This document shows positions 7,884 through 16,858 of a stretch of DNA of 64,000 bases, one piece after another (positions within the stretch are counted from its first letter, which is position 1; every line of letters starts with the position of its first letter). The DNA lies in assembly GCA_964604705.1 (NCBI GenBank), contig CAZSAP010000012.1, forward strand, positions 33,997 through 97,996, written 5' to 3'. The DNA comes from JAAXVQ01 sp964604705. GTDB taxonomy: Bacteria > Oederibacteriota > JAAXVQ01. Below the pieces are notes generated by a model. The model worked only from the letters and a program-made list of their open reading frames with translations. It did no database searches and was not told the DNA's origin. A program made the translations under genes and the position numbers.

Positions 7884-8288
7884 TTAGGCAGGTTCCTTCT
7901 CAAAAAGCGTAATCGTACCCGAGGCCACAGGCGCATCGTTGTGCATCACCGTCGCATCAAACAGAAAGAACGGACGCAGGTTTTTGTTTTCTTGGACGCG
8001 TACGGTCCAGACACCCCCGCGCGGCAGTTCCGCAGGAAGATTAAAATCCCGTACCGCCACCAAAAAGCCCTCGGTCAAGCGCTCGCCCCGCGTGGTCTTA
8101 TGGTAGCCCTGGTAGGTGGCCACGCTCTGCGCCGCCGCCTCGATCAACAACAAGGTCGATCCATCGGCTTCGGGCCAGGTGACACGGGTGCACAATCCGC
8201 CGGGAAAAAGCTCCAGCACGTCCTCAATCAGCAAAGCCGGCGGCTGATGCGGCAAAAGTTGTGAAACGGGAAGATCGATTACGGACAT
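7884..8288 (-). CDS. 3-hydroxyacyl-ACP dehydratase, ApeP-like
   Basis: A 134-residue hot-dog dehydratase. SQLLPHQPPALLIEDVLELF carries the likely catalytic His, and LLIEAAAQSVATYQGYH holds the Glu and the YQGYH segment seen in ApeP and related FabA/FabZ-like proteins. It would remove water from 3-hydroxyacyl-ACP made by the ketoreductase at 22480, giving the conjugated double bonds of a polyene. It is the first gene after a 400-base gap, with AGAGG upstream of its ATG and a TATAAT on the minus strand at 8327-8332, so it may have its own promoter. Confidence 0.85.
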   Translation of the reverse strand: MSVIDLPVSQLLPHQPPALLIEDVLELFPGGLCTRVTWPEADGSTLLLIEAAAQSVATYQGYHKTTRGERLTEGFLVAVRDFNLPAELPRGGVWTVRVQENKNLRPFFLFDATVMHNDAPVASGTITLFEKEPA

Positions 8289-8685
8289 ACCCGCATACCT
8301 CTTCGTTTAAATAAAGTCGAGCGCAAATTATACCGCGAACCGCACAATTCCGGCGAGGTTTTTTCACCCTTCTTAAATGAGCAAACAGCCATGCCGGACG
8401 ATACTAGCACGTTCCTTAGACGTCGTTAACGATTCAGGACTTGAGTATGTTTATGTTTAAAAATAGGGAATCCCATGTCCTCCGGCATTGAAGTGTGTAC
8501 ATGACTCGGTAGCTTTGCAAGACATGCTTTGCCTTTGGAGGGCAACACGTGACCCGCAGTTTTTAGGGGTTACCCGAGCGTAGGCGAGGCACGCGGCGGT
8601 TGGAATCGGATTCCCTATTTTTAAACATAAACATACTCAAGTCTTAACTACTAAAACGTGCTTCAAGCCACGCGAAACAACAGGC
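8289..8685. other. intergenic stretch: promoter-like box and long inverted repeat
   Basis: These 397 bases between the B12-type radical SAM gene and the dehydratase contain no gene. A minus-strand TATAAT at 8327-8332 lies about 40 bases before the dehydratase start; I found no convincing -35 box at 17 bp. The rest is dominated by the 36-bp inverted repeat at 8438-8643. Confidence 0.5.
8438..8643. repeat. perfect 36-bp inverted repeat around a 134-base structured core
   Basis: The left arm (8438-8473, starting GACTTGAGTATG) and right arm (8608-8643, ending CATACTCAAGTC) are perfect reverse complements over 36 bases. Beyond the arms the flanks remain loosely complementary (AGCACGTT...TTAG...GTTAA at 8406-8428 against the complement of 8644-8661). 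The core has its own short stems (GTGACCC/GGGTTAC, GCGT/ACGC). It starts 43 bases after the stop of the radical SAM gene. It could be a MITE-like element, a structured RNA or a 3' processing signal; it encodes no protein. Confidence 0.75.
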
Positions 8686-10050
8686 TTAATGCGCGAGATA
8701 CTCCCAGAGTGGCCCTTTTCTCCCGCGCGAGCGCATGCGCTGCATGACGGCTTCGCTTTGTTTCCAGGCCGCGGGCGTAATCCAGCGGGAGTCGATCTTC
8801 GCGTGCGATTCGACTTGGTGGGTCAACCAGGCCAACGGGGTCCACTTGGAAAAATAAAACTTGGGGGCGAGCAACGTGTCGTCGGCTGCGACCACGCCTT
8901 CGTGTACTGCCATGCGATGCAAGGGCGTGTGGGGAAAAACCCGCATGCCTAAGTAAGGAAAAAACGCAGCCGGGGTAAGTTCCTTGGATTGCTGAAAGCT
9001 CTGCGAGACCGTGTCCATGGTTTCACCCGGGCCGCCCAAAATCAAAAAGTGCGCCTGATGAATGCCCGCGGCTGCGGCCGCCCGGCTCCATTTTACAATA
9101 TCGTCCACCCGGAACGGCTTGCTGTACGCGGCCAAGACCGTGTCCGAAAGCGAGTCTGTGCCAAACTCAATATGCGTGCACCCGGCCTCGGCCATACGAT
9201 CCAAAAGCCCATCGGGCAAGCGCCCGGGTTCGCAAAAACACGTCCAGGTGACCGGACGCCCCAGTTGCTTCAAGCGCCGGCAAAAGGCTTCGGCATGCTC
9301 GGGATGCAAGTTGAAGACCGAGTCCACAATAAACACATGGTCAACGCCCGAGTCTCCGGCCAGGCGCTGCAAGTCCTCGGCAGCGTCCTCCGAAGCCAGC
9401 GGACGGCATCCGGGGCCATCAATGTGCGGGTACGTGCAATACACACAGGCATGTTTGCACCCCAGTTGCGTCTGTGCATTGAGACTCCCGCCGTGTTTCC
9501 AATAATACTCTGTCAGCTCCGGTTCCCGTTCCACCCGGGCCTCGACGACCACGCGTTGCGTGGCGCGCGGCGTATGCAGAAAGCGATCGCCCATACGGAG
9601 AACCAACCCGGGGACCGTCTCCCAGTCCAGCCCCTGATCCATGGCCCGCGCCAACTGCGCCAGGACCTGCTCGCCGGGTCCGGGAACGCCCGCGTCCGCA
9701 CCCAAGGCCTTGAGCATGATCTCCGGAAAAATCGAGTAGGCGGGACCGCCCAAAACCACCGGTGCTTGCGAGAGCGAGCGCACCCGCTCCATGAGTTCCT
9801 GGTAACCGGTCAGATAATCGTGGGTGTTTTCGCTTTCGGTGTTGTCCACATTGCGGAGCGAAACACCAATAAGTCGGGGTTGGCATTGCGCGAGCGCCTC
9901 CGGCAATGCGTCAAGTCCGTGCACCAAACGGTCAAAGACGCGTACCGAATGCCCGAGCTGGCGTAGGTACGTAGCCAACCGACTCACGCCCAACGGATAG
10001 ACCGGTGCGGGTTGCGTTTCTATATTGGCGGAAATGAGTAAGATGTTCAC
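8686..10050 (-). CDS. B12-binding-domain radical SAM protein
   Basis: A 454-residue enzyme. The N-terminal 120 residues (VNILLISANIE, YPLGVSRLATYLRQLGHSV) look like the Rossmann-type cobalamin-binding domain of class B / BchE-like radical SAM proteins. The radical SAM CxxxCxxC motif follows in GCKHACVYCTYPH. Such enzymes methylate unreactive carbons, form rings or rearrange carbon skeletons. The GTG at 10050 overlaps the stop of the upstream radical SAM gene (GTGA), marking tight coupling; an ATG at 10170 would lie well inside that gene. Its place inside a ketosynthase/ACP cluster suggests it modifies the acyl chain, but the substrate is unknown. Confidence 0.85.
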   Translation of the reverse strand: MNILLISANIETQPAPVYPLGVSRLATYLRQLGHSVRVFDRLVHGLDALPEALAQCQPRLIGVSLRNVDNTESENTHDYLTGYQELMERVRSLSQAPVVLGGPAYSIFPEIMLKALGADAGVPGPGEQVLAQLARAMDQGLDWETVPGLVLRMGDRFLHTPRATQRVVVEARVEREPELTEYYWKHGGSLNAQTQLGCKHACVYCTYPHIDGPGCRPLASEDAAEDLQRLAGDSGVDHVFIVDSVFNLHPEHAEAFCRRLKQLGRPVTWTCFCEPGRLPDGLLDRMAEAGCTHIEFGTDSLSDTVLAAYSKPFRVDDIVKWSRAAAAAGIHQAHFLILGGPGETMDTVSQSFQQSKELTPAAFFPYLGMRVFPHTPLHRMAVHEGVVAADDTLLAPKFYFSKWTPLAWLTHQVESHAKIDSRWITPAAWKQSEAVMQRMRSRGRKGPLWEYLAH

Positions 10051-11135
10051 GAGTTCGGGGACGCTTCGGAAATGGAATGCGCGCGCTTGGCCTGCACATG
10101 CCAGCACAACGGGTCCGAGGCCAAATAATTGCCCGTTTGCTGATACGCCGCTCCGCGGCAGCCGTAGCACTTTTCATTTAACGCGCACTCACGGCATTCG
10201 CCCTCAATGCGCTCGCGAATCTGACGAAGGTTGCGAAAGACCTCGCTGGACTCCAGCAGGTCTTTCAACGAACGCTCGCGAATGTTTCCAACCTTCACGT
10301 CCACGCCCGGACACGGGCTGACAAAGCCCAACGAATCGACCAAACAACTGTAGGTATGCCGTCGGCAATTTTCCCCCACCAAGGGCGGGGTGCTGGTCCA
10401 GACATGGCCAAACTCTTTCTCGTCAATTTGGCGAATGGTTTCAAACACCGCGTAGGCTTCCTGCGGCGTGATGGCCAATTCCTGGTGTTCTTGAAGCCGT
10501 CCCTGCGGGGTGAGCATCTCCACATAGGGAATGTATTTGTGCGTTCGCGCCCAACGCCAAATATCGGGCAGTTCATCTTTGTTCTGGCGGCACATCACGG
10601 TCTCGATGCCCAGCCGGTGTTCGTCATCCGGATATCCCGCCTGGTGCAAATTGTCCAAGGCTTCCTGAATCGACGTATGCGTGCCCCGCCGCCCGGCTAA
10701 ATAATCTTGCACCTCGGGTTTGGCACTGTTGAACTTCACATTGACCGAGACATGATTCATATACAAGAACTCCGCCCATTCACGTGTGAGCAAGGTTCCG
10801 TTGGTGAAGATGTCCATTTTTAAGCCAAGGTTGTGCATGTGTCCGATCAGCCCGCGCAATTGGGGATACAGCAAAGGCTCTCCGCCCCCCAAAATAATGA
10901 TCCGGCGCGCACCCAGGTCCTGGGCCTGGCGGACCACATCGGTCAACTCGGAGTAATCCAGTTCGCCTTGCAAAGGTTGCCCCGACGAGGCATAACAATA
11001 TTTGCAGACCAAATTGCAGGCACGGGTTAGTTCCAGTTCCATGGTTAACAGCGCCCCGGGTTGGGCTGCACAGGCGGCGATCTCCGCTTCAGAAAATTCA
11101 GGCATCCAACTGGGATTGCAACCTTGTGATGACAT
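10047..11135 (-). CDS. radical SAM protein with SPASM-like C-terminus
   Basis: A 362-residue radical SAM enzyme with CNLVCKYCY (CxxxCxxC) near residue 40. A C-terminal cysteine cluster (SCLVDSLGFVSPCPG, ECRECALNEKCYGCRGA, DPLCWH) is typical of SPASM/Twitch domains that hold auxiliary Fe-S clusters. Most SPASM proteins modify peptides, but some act on small molecules or lipids. No precursor peptide gene is visible nearby, so a role in chain or head-group chemistry is more likely; this is inference. AAGGAG stands six bases before the ATG. It overlaps the B12-type radical SAM gene downstream by GTGA, and the acyltransferase gene ends 91 bases upstream. Confidence 0.85.
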   Translation of the reverse strand: MSSQGCNPSWMPEFSEAEIAACAAQPGALLTMELELTRACNLVCKYCYASSGQPLQGELDYSELTDVVRQAQDLGARRIIILGGGEPLLYPQLRGLIGHMHNLGLKMDIFTNGTLLTREWAEFLYMNHVSVNVKFNSAKPEVQDYLAGRRGTHTSIQEALDNLHQAGYPDDEHRLGIETVMCRQNKDELPDIWRWARTHKYIPYVEMLTPQGRLQEHQELAITPQEAYAVFETIRQIDEKEFGHVWTSTPPLVGENCRRHTYSCLVDSLGFVSPCPGVDVKVGNIRERSLKDLLESSEVFRNLRQIRERIEGECRECALNEKCYGCRGAAYQQTGNYLASDPLCWHVQAKRAHSISEASPNS

Positions 11136-11226
11136 TGTAACTCCTTACGTAGGCATTCAACTCCCCTTGCTCCCCCTCTTTAACAACCAAGGGGCCGGGA
11201 GACGTTTCCTGGCTTAAGACGTAGCC

Positions 11227-12123
11227 TCACGCCCAGAAATCATAAAAGTTAAACCACTGCAACGGATGCCGCTTGACCATGGCTTCCACTCGGGACGCAT
11301 ACAGTTGCACGGCTTCACCCACGGCCTGTTCGCGTTGCGCCGGTGCAGCATCCAGCACCTGGGGCGGAAACGCAGAAAAGGCATACCTGCGCTTGCCGGT
11401 GCGAATGGCAAAACACGTGATAATAGGGCAGCCTGCTATGGCTGCGATGTGAAACGGCCCTTCGGGAAAGGCCGCCGACGCCCCTAAAAAGGGAACACGC
11501 CGCGTCCGCGCTCCCGGTAAAAAACGATCGCCGTGCATGGCCACGATGTCCCCACGCCGCAACGCCGCTAGCATTTGCAAACTGCCGTCTTCATCGTCCA
11601 ACCCGATCACACTTAGGCCGGCATCCTGTTTTTTTTTTAAATAGGCGCTTAGCCGATTCGCCTCTGCCCGCACCATGGCGACGGAAAAATGATGCGAAAT
11701 CCGTTCACGCAGCAAGCTTCCTGCAACTTCCCAATTGCCTACGTGCGCACTCACCAAAATAACGCCGCGCCCCTGAGCCAGGGCCGTACGGATGTGGTCT
11801 TCGCCTTCATACGTAAAGGTGAAGGTACCGCCGGCACCTGAAAACATGCAGGCGCGATCCAAAAGCACATCGCCAAACGAGAGCAAGTGAGCGTAGACCG
11901 TCAACGACGACGTGGGATGCTGTTTGTGGAAGCGTTGAAGAAAGGTGCGCGAGGCAAGACGACTGGCCCGAACGCCCAGCCAATAATACAACGTGACAAA
12001 CATCAGTAAAATGCCGGCCGCATCCCGCCCTACGATCCTGAGGAGTTGGTGAAAAATCCAGTAACCCAAAACATTCCCGCGCAAGCGTCCGCTCCAGGTT
12101 TTCTCAGATGACGGTTCGGACAT
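11227..12123 (-). CDS. LpxL-like lysophospholipid acyltransferase family protein
   Basis: A 298-residue inner-membrane acyltransferase of the LpxL/HtrB type. SAHVGNWEVAG supplies the HX4E catalytic motif, and a hydrophobic segment near the N-terminus (AAGILLMFVTLYYWLG) anchors it. Comparable proteins (ApeD) in aryl-polyene clusters load the finished chain onto a lipid or sugar acceptor. The start lies 19 bases after the ACP stop, and both are on the same strand as the radical SAM genes. It could instead be a second lipid A acyltransferase, but the setting argues for cluster function. Confidence 0.85.
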   Translation of the reverse strand: MSEPSSEKTWSGRLRGNVLGYWIFHQLLRIVGRDAAGILLMFVTLYYWLGVRASRLASRTFLQRFHKQHPTSSLTVYAHLLSFGDVLLDRACMFSGAGGTFTFTYEGEDHIRTALAQGRGVILVSAHVGNWEVAGSLLRERISHHFSVAMVRAEANRLSAYLKKKQDAGLSVIGLDDEDGSLQMLAALRRGDIVAMHGDRFLPGARTRRVPFLGASAAFPEGPFHIAAIAGCPIITCFAIRTGKRRYAFSAFPPQVLDAAPAQREQAVGEAVQLYASRVEAMVKRHPLQWFNFYDFWA

Positions 12124-12142
12124 TACTGCCAGCTCCGATGAT

Positions 12143-12391
12143 TTAGCGTTTTTGAATCAATTCGGCGATTTTGTCGTAAATTTTACCCACCGTATCGATT
12201 TGACGTGCTTCTGCTTCTTCAATTTTCACTTGGAACGCCTTCTCCAAAGCCACAATCAGATCGACACCATCAAGGCTGTCCAAACCCAATTCATCCCGAA
12301 GGTTGGCTTCCGGAACCAACTTGTCGGGGGTTAATTCAAAAGCATCCTCAAGAATTTTATTAATCCGTTCTTTAAGCTCTTGCTCATTCAT
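12143..12391 (-). CDS. acyl carrier protein (second)
   Basis: An 82-residue acyl carrier protein with Ser39 in DELGLDSLDGVDL as the phosphopantetheine site. GGAGG precedes the ATG by about 11 bases. It is the first gene of block one, reading leftwards from a 411-base divergent gap shared with the plus-strand kinase. Its closeness to the acyltransferase suggests it delivers the acyl group to that enzyme. It differs from the ACP at 5343, so a division of labour between carriers (starter versus extension, or extension versus transfer) is possible but unproven. Confidence 0.9.
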   Translation of the reverse strand: MNEQELKERINKILEDAFELTPDKLVPEANLRDELGLDSLDGVDLIVALEKAFQVKIEEAEARQIDTVGKIYDKIAELIQKR

Positions 12392-12802
12392 GTACTTTGG
12401 TTCCTCCGTTAAAAAATGGCTCTGTTTAAAAACCCAAATGCCCTAAACGCCCAGGTACAAACAATGCGCTTGGGAAATAACTGTTTTATAAGACTCTGGT
12501 TTTACCATGAAGCCAGGCCGAAAACCAAGCAAAATTTTCAGAATGCCCTCCCGCTAACCCTTAAGATGCAGTCTGACTTTTCATCCTATAAAAAGCCAAT
12601 ACTCCGGCATCCACGCTTCCTCCCCCACTCCGTTCGGATGCTTACCCCTCAAGCTCGCTGCCCATGTACTGGGCAGAAAGAGCGATCTTTCCTGTGGCCA
12701 AACTTTTTTATTTTCACTCATAAATTATGTTTTATTCCGGCTTGCCGTTCCTTATAATAAGGAAGTTGTTGCGGCTCATTCCAGTGAGTTGAGGGTACGC
12801 GT
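12392..12802. promoter_or_regulatory. divergent intergenic region between the ACP and the hybrid kinase
   Basis: A 411-base gap from which the ACP run (minus) and the kinase (plus) both start, so promoters for both should lie here. On the plus strand a TATAAT occurs at 12753-12758, 45 bases before the kinase ATG, without a good -35. A hairpin (GCTC, TGCCCA / TGGGCA, GAGC) at 12653-12683 could act as leader or terminator. Ribosome-binding site GAGGG precedes the kinase ATG. Confidence 0.4.
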
Positions 12803-15652
12803 ATGCCCCGTCCACCCAAAAAAGCCTTAACTGCCAAGTCAAGCACTGCCCCTCATTCTATAAAAAAATCTTTGTCCAACTATAAAAAAAACCCCGATCC
12901 ATCGCCTCCACCCTCACCCCACCCGCAAACACAACAGGAACAGTGTCCGCCCGAACCTACCGAAGCTGAAGCTTTTTATCGAACGGTTTTTAATCACTCG
13001 CAAATGGGAATTGTCCGCGTCTCCCTGCAGGGTCGTTTTCTCCAAACCAATTCAGCCTTCCAGCGCATGCTGGGCTACAGTGAACACGAATTGCTTGAGA
13101 AAACCATCCGCGAGGTAACCCATCCCGAAGATATGGACACGCTGTTGATGGTTCGGGAACTGGTTGAAGGACACCGTCCCTCGTTTCATGTGGAAAAACG
13201 CTATCTCCATAAAAACAGCGGGGTTGTCTGGGCCATTGTTGATGTGAATCTTGTCCGCGATGCGCAAGAAACTCCGCGCTACTTGGTGGCCACGTTGCAA
13301 GACATCACCCCGCGCAAGCTCGCTCAAGCGCAGCACCAAACCAGCGCGGCTCAATTCCAATCCCTTTTCAACCACATGGCCGAAGGCGTGGCCCTGCATG
13401 CGATCGTTTATTCCGATCAAGGCGTGCCCATCAATTACCGCCTGTTGGACATCAACCCCCAGTACGAACGCATTTTAAACCTGCGTCGCGACGATGTGGT
13501 GAACCGTTTGGCCAACGAAGTCTATCAGGTGCCCGAACCACCTTATCTTTTGGAATTCACATCTGTATGCGCCGAAAAAAAGGTGTTTGCCTTCGAAACC
13601 TACTTTCCGCCTATGGACAGACACTTCTCCATCTCCGTCGCTTATCTCCAACCCGGACATTTCGCCACCATCTTCACAGACATTACCGAACGTAGAAAAT
13701 CAGAACTGGCACTGCAACGCAGCGAGGAGCGCTACCGATTAATCTTCGAGAATACCCCGTTGGGCATTATTCACTTTGACCTGCAGGGAACCATCACAGA
13801 CTGCAATGTTCGCTTACTGGAAATTCTCGGCTCCACGCGTGAGCGCCTGATTGGGTTCAATGTGTTTGGGCAAGTGACCAACCCCGGTATGCAGCAAGCC
13901 TTCCGCGACGCCCTGGAAAAAGGGATCGGAAATTTTGCAGGCATGTATCAATCCGTGACCGGCTCCCGAGAGGTAACCATGCGCGCCCTGATCCGGCGCA
14001 TCCAATCCCCCGAGGGGAAAACACTCGGAGGAACCGCGCTCTTTGAGGATGTCAGTGAGCAACATCGGATCGAATCCGCCTTGCGTGAAAGCGAAGATCG
14101 CTTCCGGAGCATTTTCGAGCAGTCTCCGCTCGCCATCCAAATATTTGATGCCGAAGGTTACTTGGTAACCGCCAATCCAATAAGCGAACAGCTTTTTGGC
14201 AAGCCCCAACCCCACCCCAAAATCCGTACGTCCTTTCTCAACGATCCCTTTCTTCCACCTACCGTGCGAGAAGCCTTGCTCAGCGGAACGTCAGCCCACT
14301 TTGAACTTGAACTTCCGTTAGCGGAACACGGACGCCTTTTTGCCACAGACCAACAGCGAACGGATACTCTTTGGTTGGATGTTACGGTGGTGCCTTTACG
14401 CGAACACACTTCGGAGATACTCCGCGGCTACCTCATGCTCAGCAACAACATCACGGAACGCCGCCAAGCGGAAAACGAAAAAAACACCCTGGCCGATCAA
14501 CTGCGCCAAGCCCAAAAAATGGAAATGATCGGTCTGTTAGCGGGCGGCGTGGCGCACGACTTCAACAACCTGCTCTCACCCATCCTGGGCTATGCGGACC
14601 TGCTTTTGCTTAAATACCGACCTGGGCACCCGGATTTCGAGAGTCTGGCAGCCATCAAAACCACGGCCGAGCGCGCATCCCAACTCACCCGTCAACTCTT
14701 GGCGCTTAGCCGCAAACAAGTCCTAAACATGCAGCCACTCAATCTCAATAAAGTGCTGCTTGATTTCAATAAGATGCTGCGTACCTTTCTTGGGGAAAAC
14801 ATCACGCTGCAAACGCATGCGGACCGTCACCTGCACTTGGTCATGGCCGATCCCGTGCAAGTGCATCAAGTCCTTATGAACCTGGCCATCAATGCACGCG
14901 AAGCCATGCCGCAGGGCGGTCTCCTAATTTTCGAGACCGCCAACGTCACCTTAGACGAAGCGTATACCCGCACGCATGCCGGCGTCATTCCTGGTGACTA
15001 TGTCATGTTGAGTGTGACGGACAACGGACAAGGGATCTCACCGGAAACCATGCAGCACATTTTCGAGCCCTTTTTCACTACCAAGGAAAGTGCCAAAGGG
15101 ACCGGTTTGGGCCTGTCCATTGTGTATGGCATTATTCGGCAGCACAACGGACATATCTGGACCTACAGTGAACCTGGCCAAGGTACCACCTTCAAGCTTT
15201 TTTTCCAGCAAGCCGAAAAGGGATGCCCCGAAACACCTGCAACGAACAAGACATCCAAACCACGCCTCCACGGGCGCGAAACCCTTTTGCTGGTAGAAGA
15301 CGAGCCTTTGGTCCGAAAGCTGGCCGAGGATATTCTCACCGCCCATGGCTATAAGGTTCTAGTCGCACAAGACGGTTTTGAAGCGTTGCAATTGGTCCGA
15401 GAGAACAAACCCCGGATTGATCTTCTGGTGAGCGATGTAATCATGCCTGGGCTTAACGGCCGGGAACTGCATCAGCGTTTGCTCCCCCTTTATCCGGGCT
15501 TGCGCGTTTTATTCATTTCAGGATATACTCAGAATGTATTGACCCAGCAAGGTGGCTTGAACGCCGATGTGGAACTGGTGCAAAAGCCCTTTACCATCCA
15601 AGCCTTGCTGGAGCGGGTACGTTTAGTCATCGACCGACCTTCGGTCCCATGA
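12803..15652 (+). CDS. hybrid sensor histidine kinase, multiple PAS domains, C-terminal receiver
   Basis: A 949-residue signalling protein with no evident membrane segment, so probably soluble. A Pro/Lys-rich leader is followed by about four PAS-type sensor modules (residues ~50-560; FYRTVFNHSQMGIVRVSLQG is the first). A HisKA dimerisation helix carries the phosphorylated His near residue 584 (GGVAHDFNNLLSP), then comes a HATPase domain (NLAINAREAMPQGG, DNGQGISPETM, GTGLGLSIVYGI). A receiver follows, with LLVEDEPLVRK and the Asp near residue 877 (LLVSDVIMPG). It is the only kinase-plus-ParA pair on the plus strand between two biosynthetic blocks, so it may regulate them, but no target is shown. 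Confidence 0.92.
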   Translation: MPRPPKKALTAKSSTAPHSIKKSLSNYKKNPDPSPPPSPHPQTQQEQCPPEPTEAEAFYRTVFNHSQMGIVRVSLQGRFLQTNSAFQRMLGYSEHELLEKTIREVTHPEDMDTLLMVRELVEGHRPSFHVEKRYLHKNSGVVWAIVDVNLVRDAQETPRYLVATLQDITPRKLAQAQHQTSAAQFQSLFNHMAEGVALHAIVYSDQGVPINYRLLDINPQYERILNLRRDDVVNRLANEVYQVPEPPYLLEFTSVCAEKKVFAFETYFPPMDRHFSISVAYLQPGHFATIFTDITERRKSELALQRSEERYRLIFENTPLGIIHFDLQGTITDCNVRLLEILGSTRERLIGFNVFGQVTNPGMQQAFRDALEKGIGNFAGMYQSVTGSREVTMRALIRRIQSPEGKTLGGTALFEDVSEQHRIESALRESEDRFRSIFEQSPLAIQIFDAEGYLVTANPISEQLFGKPQPHPKIRTSFLNDPFLPPTVREALLSGTSAHFELELPLAEHGRLFATDQQRTDTLWLDVTVVPLREHTSEILRGYLMLSNNITERRQAENEKNTLADQLRQAQKMEMIGLLAGGVAHDFNNLLSPILGYADLLLLKYRPGHPDFESLAAIKTTAERASQLTRQLLALSRKQVLNMQPLNLNKVLLDFNKMLRTFLGENITLQTHADRHLHLVMADPVQVHQVLMNLAINAREAMPQGGLLIFETANVTLDEAYTRTHAGVIPGDYVMLSVTDNGQGISPETMQHIFEPFFTTKESAKGTGLGLSIVYGIIRQHNGHIWTYSEPGQGTTFKLFFQQAEKGCPETPATNKTSKPRLHGRETLLLVEDEPLVRKLAEDILTAHGYKVLVAQDGFEALQLVRENKPRIDLLVSDVIMPGLNGRELHQRLLPLYPGLRVLFISGYTQNVLTQQGGLNADVELVQKPFTIQALLERVRLVIDRPSVP

Positions 15653-15701
15653 TCTGCACCTTCGACCTCTATGCTGTTTGCTTCAAGGAGTGTGAGCCAA
15701 C

Positions 15702-16802
15702 ATGGCCAAAGTCATCGCCATTGCCAACAACAAAGGCGGCGTAGGCAAAACCACCACCGCCATCAGTCTGGCCGCCATTTTTGCCGACTGGAATCTGCGT
15801 GTGGCCTTAATTGACAACGACCCCCAGGGCAACATAGGGGTGTATTTAGGCCAGAACGTGTTCGACAACAAGCACACCATTGCGGATATGTACAACGGAC
15901 TCAGCTTAAAAAAAATCGGCACCCACACCTTGTTTCACGACCTTCTCAAGCAAAACGGACTTACGTTTGCCCACGAAAATCTAACCATCTTTTTATCCAA
16001 TCACCATTTGGCGTTTGTGGCTGAAGATTTCCATCGCATTGGCAAACTCTTAGAAGCCCTCGACGAAATTAAGGATGACTTCGATGTGGTGCTTATCGAT
16101 AACGGGCCCTATATTGGTTACCTGACACGCGCCGCGCTTTTGGCGGCCAACATGGTTTTGGTCCCAACCGAAGCCGGGGCCGGAGGCTTGGCGGGCATTC
16201 CCCAGATCATTCAGGAGACCGAAGCCATCAATGCCCGGCATTGGCGCCAGGTTATGATCCGGGTCTTCGTCAATAATTTTCAGCACTCGGAAGATTTTGA
16301 TGTGCGCAATTTGCAACGTTTGAAATCCCTGGTGGGCAACCGCCTGTACAACACCTACATTCCGGCCAACATTCACTTGCGCAAATCCAAGGAAATGGGA
16401 CTCCCCATCAACCTCATTGATAAAGCCGCCAAGACTCCGGTGCAGGGGGCCATGGCCTTTAAAATACTCGCCAAGAACATACTCAAAGATCTCTTTCCGG
16501 AATTTAAAATCGAGACCGAAGGAAAAACCAAACCCATTTCAGGCAAGGTTAAACGTCTGGCCGATGCGTATCAACCGCAATCGCCGACAGCCAAAAAAAT
16601 CACACCCCTGACCCCACCCACCGAAGCGCCGCCCCGTTTGCGTGTGCCGTCCTCACATACTCAAGTTACACCTTCGGCCCAATACACGCGCGGCCAAGAC
16701 TCGCATCCGTTTGGTTCGGTGGAGACGAACACCATCACCACCTCCACGGGCAACACGGCCTACGCCAGCCGCCCGATTGGGGAGAACGACAACTCGCGGT
16801 AA
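15702..16802 (+). CDS. ParA/Soj-like ATPase with extended Pro/Thr-rich tail
   Basis: A 366-residue deviant-Walker ATPase. NNKGGVGKTTTAISLA is the P-loop with the signature Lys, and VALIDNDPQGN is switch I. The ATPase core ends near residue 260; the last 100 residues (KPISGKVKRLADAYQPQSPT onward) are Pro/Thr/Ser-rich and look disordered. ParA proteins position DNA, chemotaxis arrays or other large complexes. No ParB partner or parS-like site was seen nearby, so it is an orphan ParA. AAGGAG precedes the ATG, and it follows the hybrid kinase by 49 bases, probably in one transcript. The pairing suggests positioning of a signalling or envelope complex, which is inference. Confidence 0.85.
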   Translation: MAKVIAIANNKGGVGKTTTAISLAAIFADWNLRVALIDNDPQGNIGVYLGQNVFDNKHTIADMYNGLSLKKIGTHTLFHDLLKQNGLTFAHENLTIFLSNHHLAFVAEDFHRIGKLLEALDEIKDDFDVVLIDNGPYIGYLTRAALLAANMVLVPTEAGAGGLAGIPQIIQETEAINARHWRQVMIRVFVNNFQHSEDFDVRNLQRLKSLVGNRLYNTYIPANIHLRKSKEMGLPINLIDKAAKTPVQGAMAFKILAKNILKDLFPEFKIETEGKTKPISGKVKRLADAYQPQSPTAKKITPLTPPTEAPPRLRVPSSHTQVTPSAQYTRGQDSHPFGSVETNTITTSTGNTAYASRPIGENDNSR

Positions 16803-16858
16803 GCGTTCCTCAAGTAACCGCTCCCACAGGCAACCCCATTCGCCCTCACGGCATTCAC

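Noticed and set aside
8989..9966. 325-codon plus-strand frame opposite the B12-type radical SAM gene
   Set aside because: The minus strand carries CxxxCxxC and a B12-type domain; the plus frame shows no recognisable motif.
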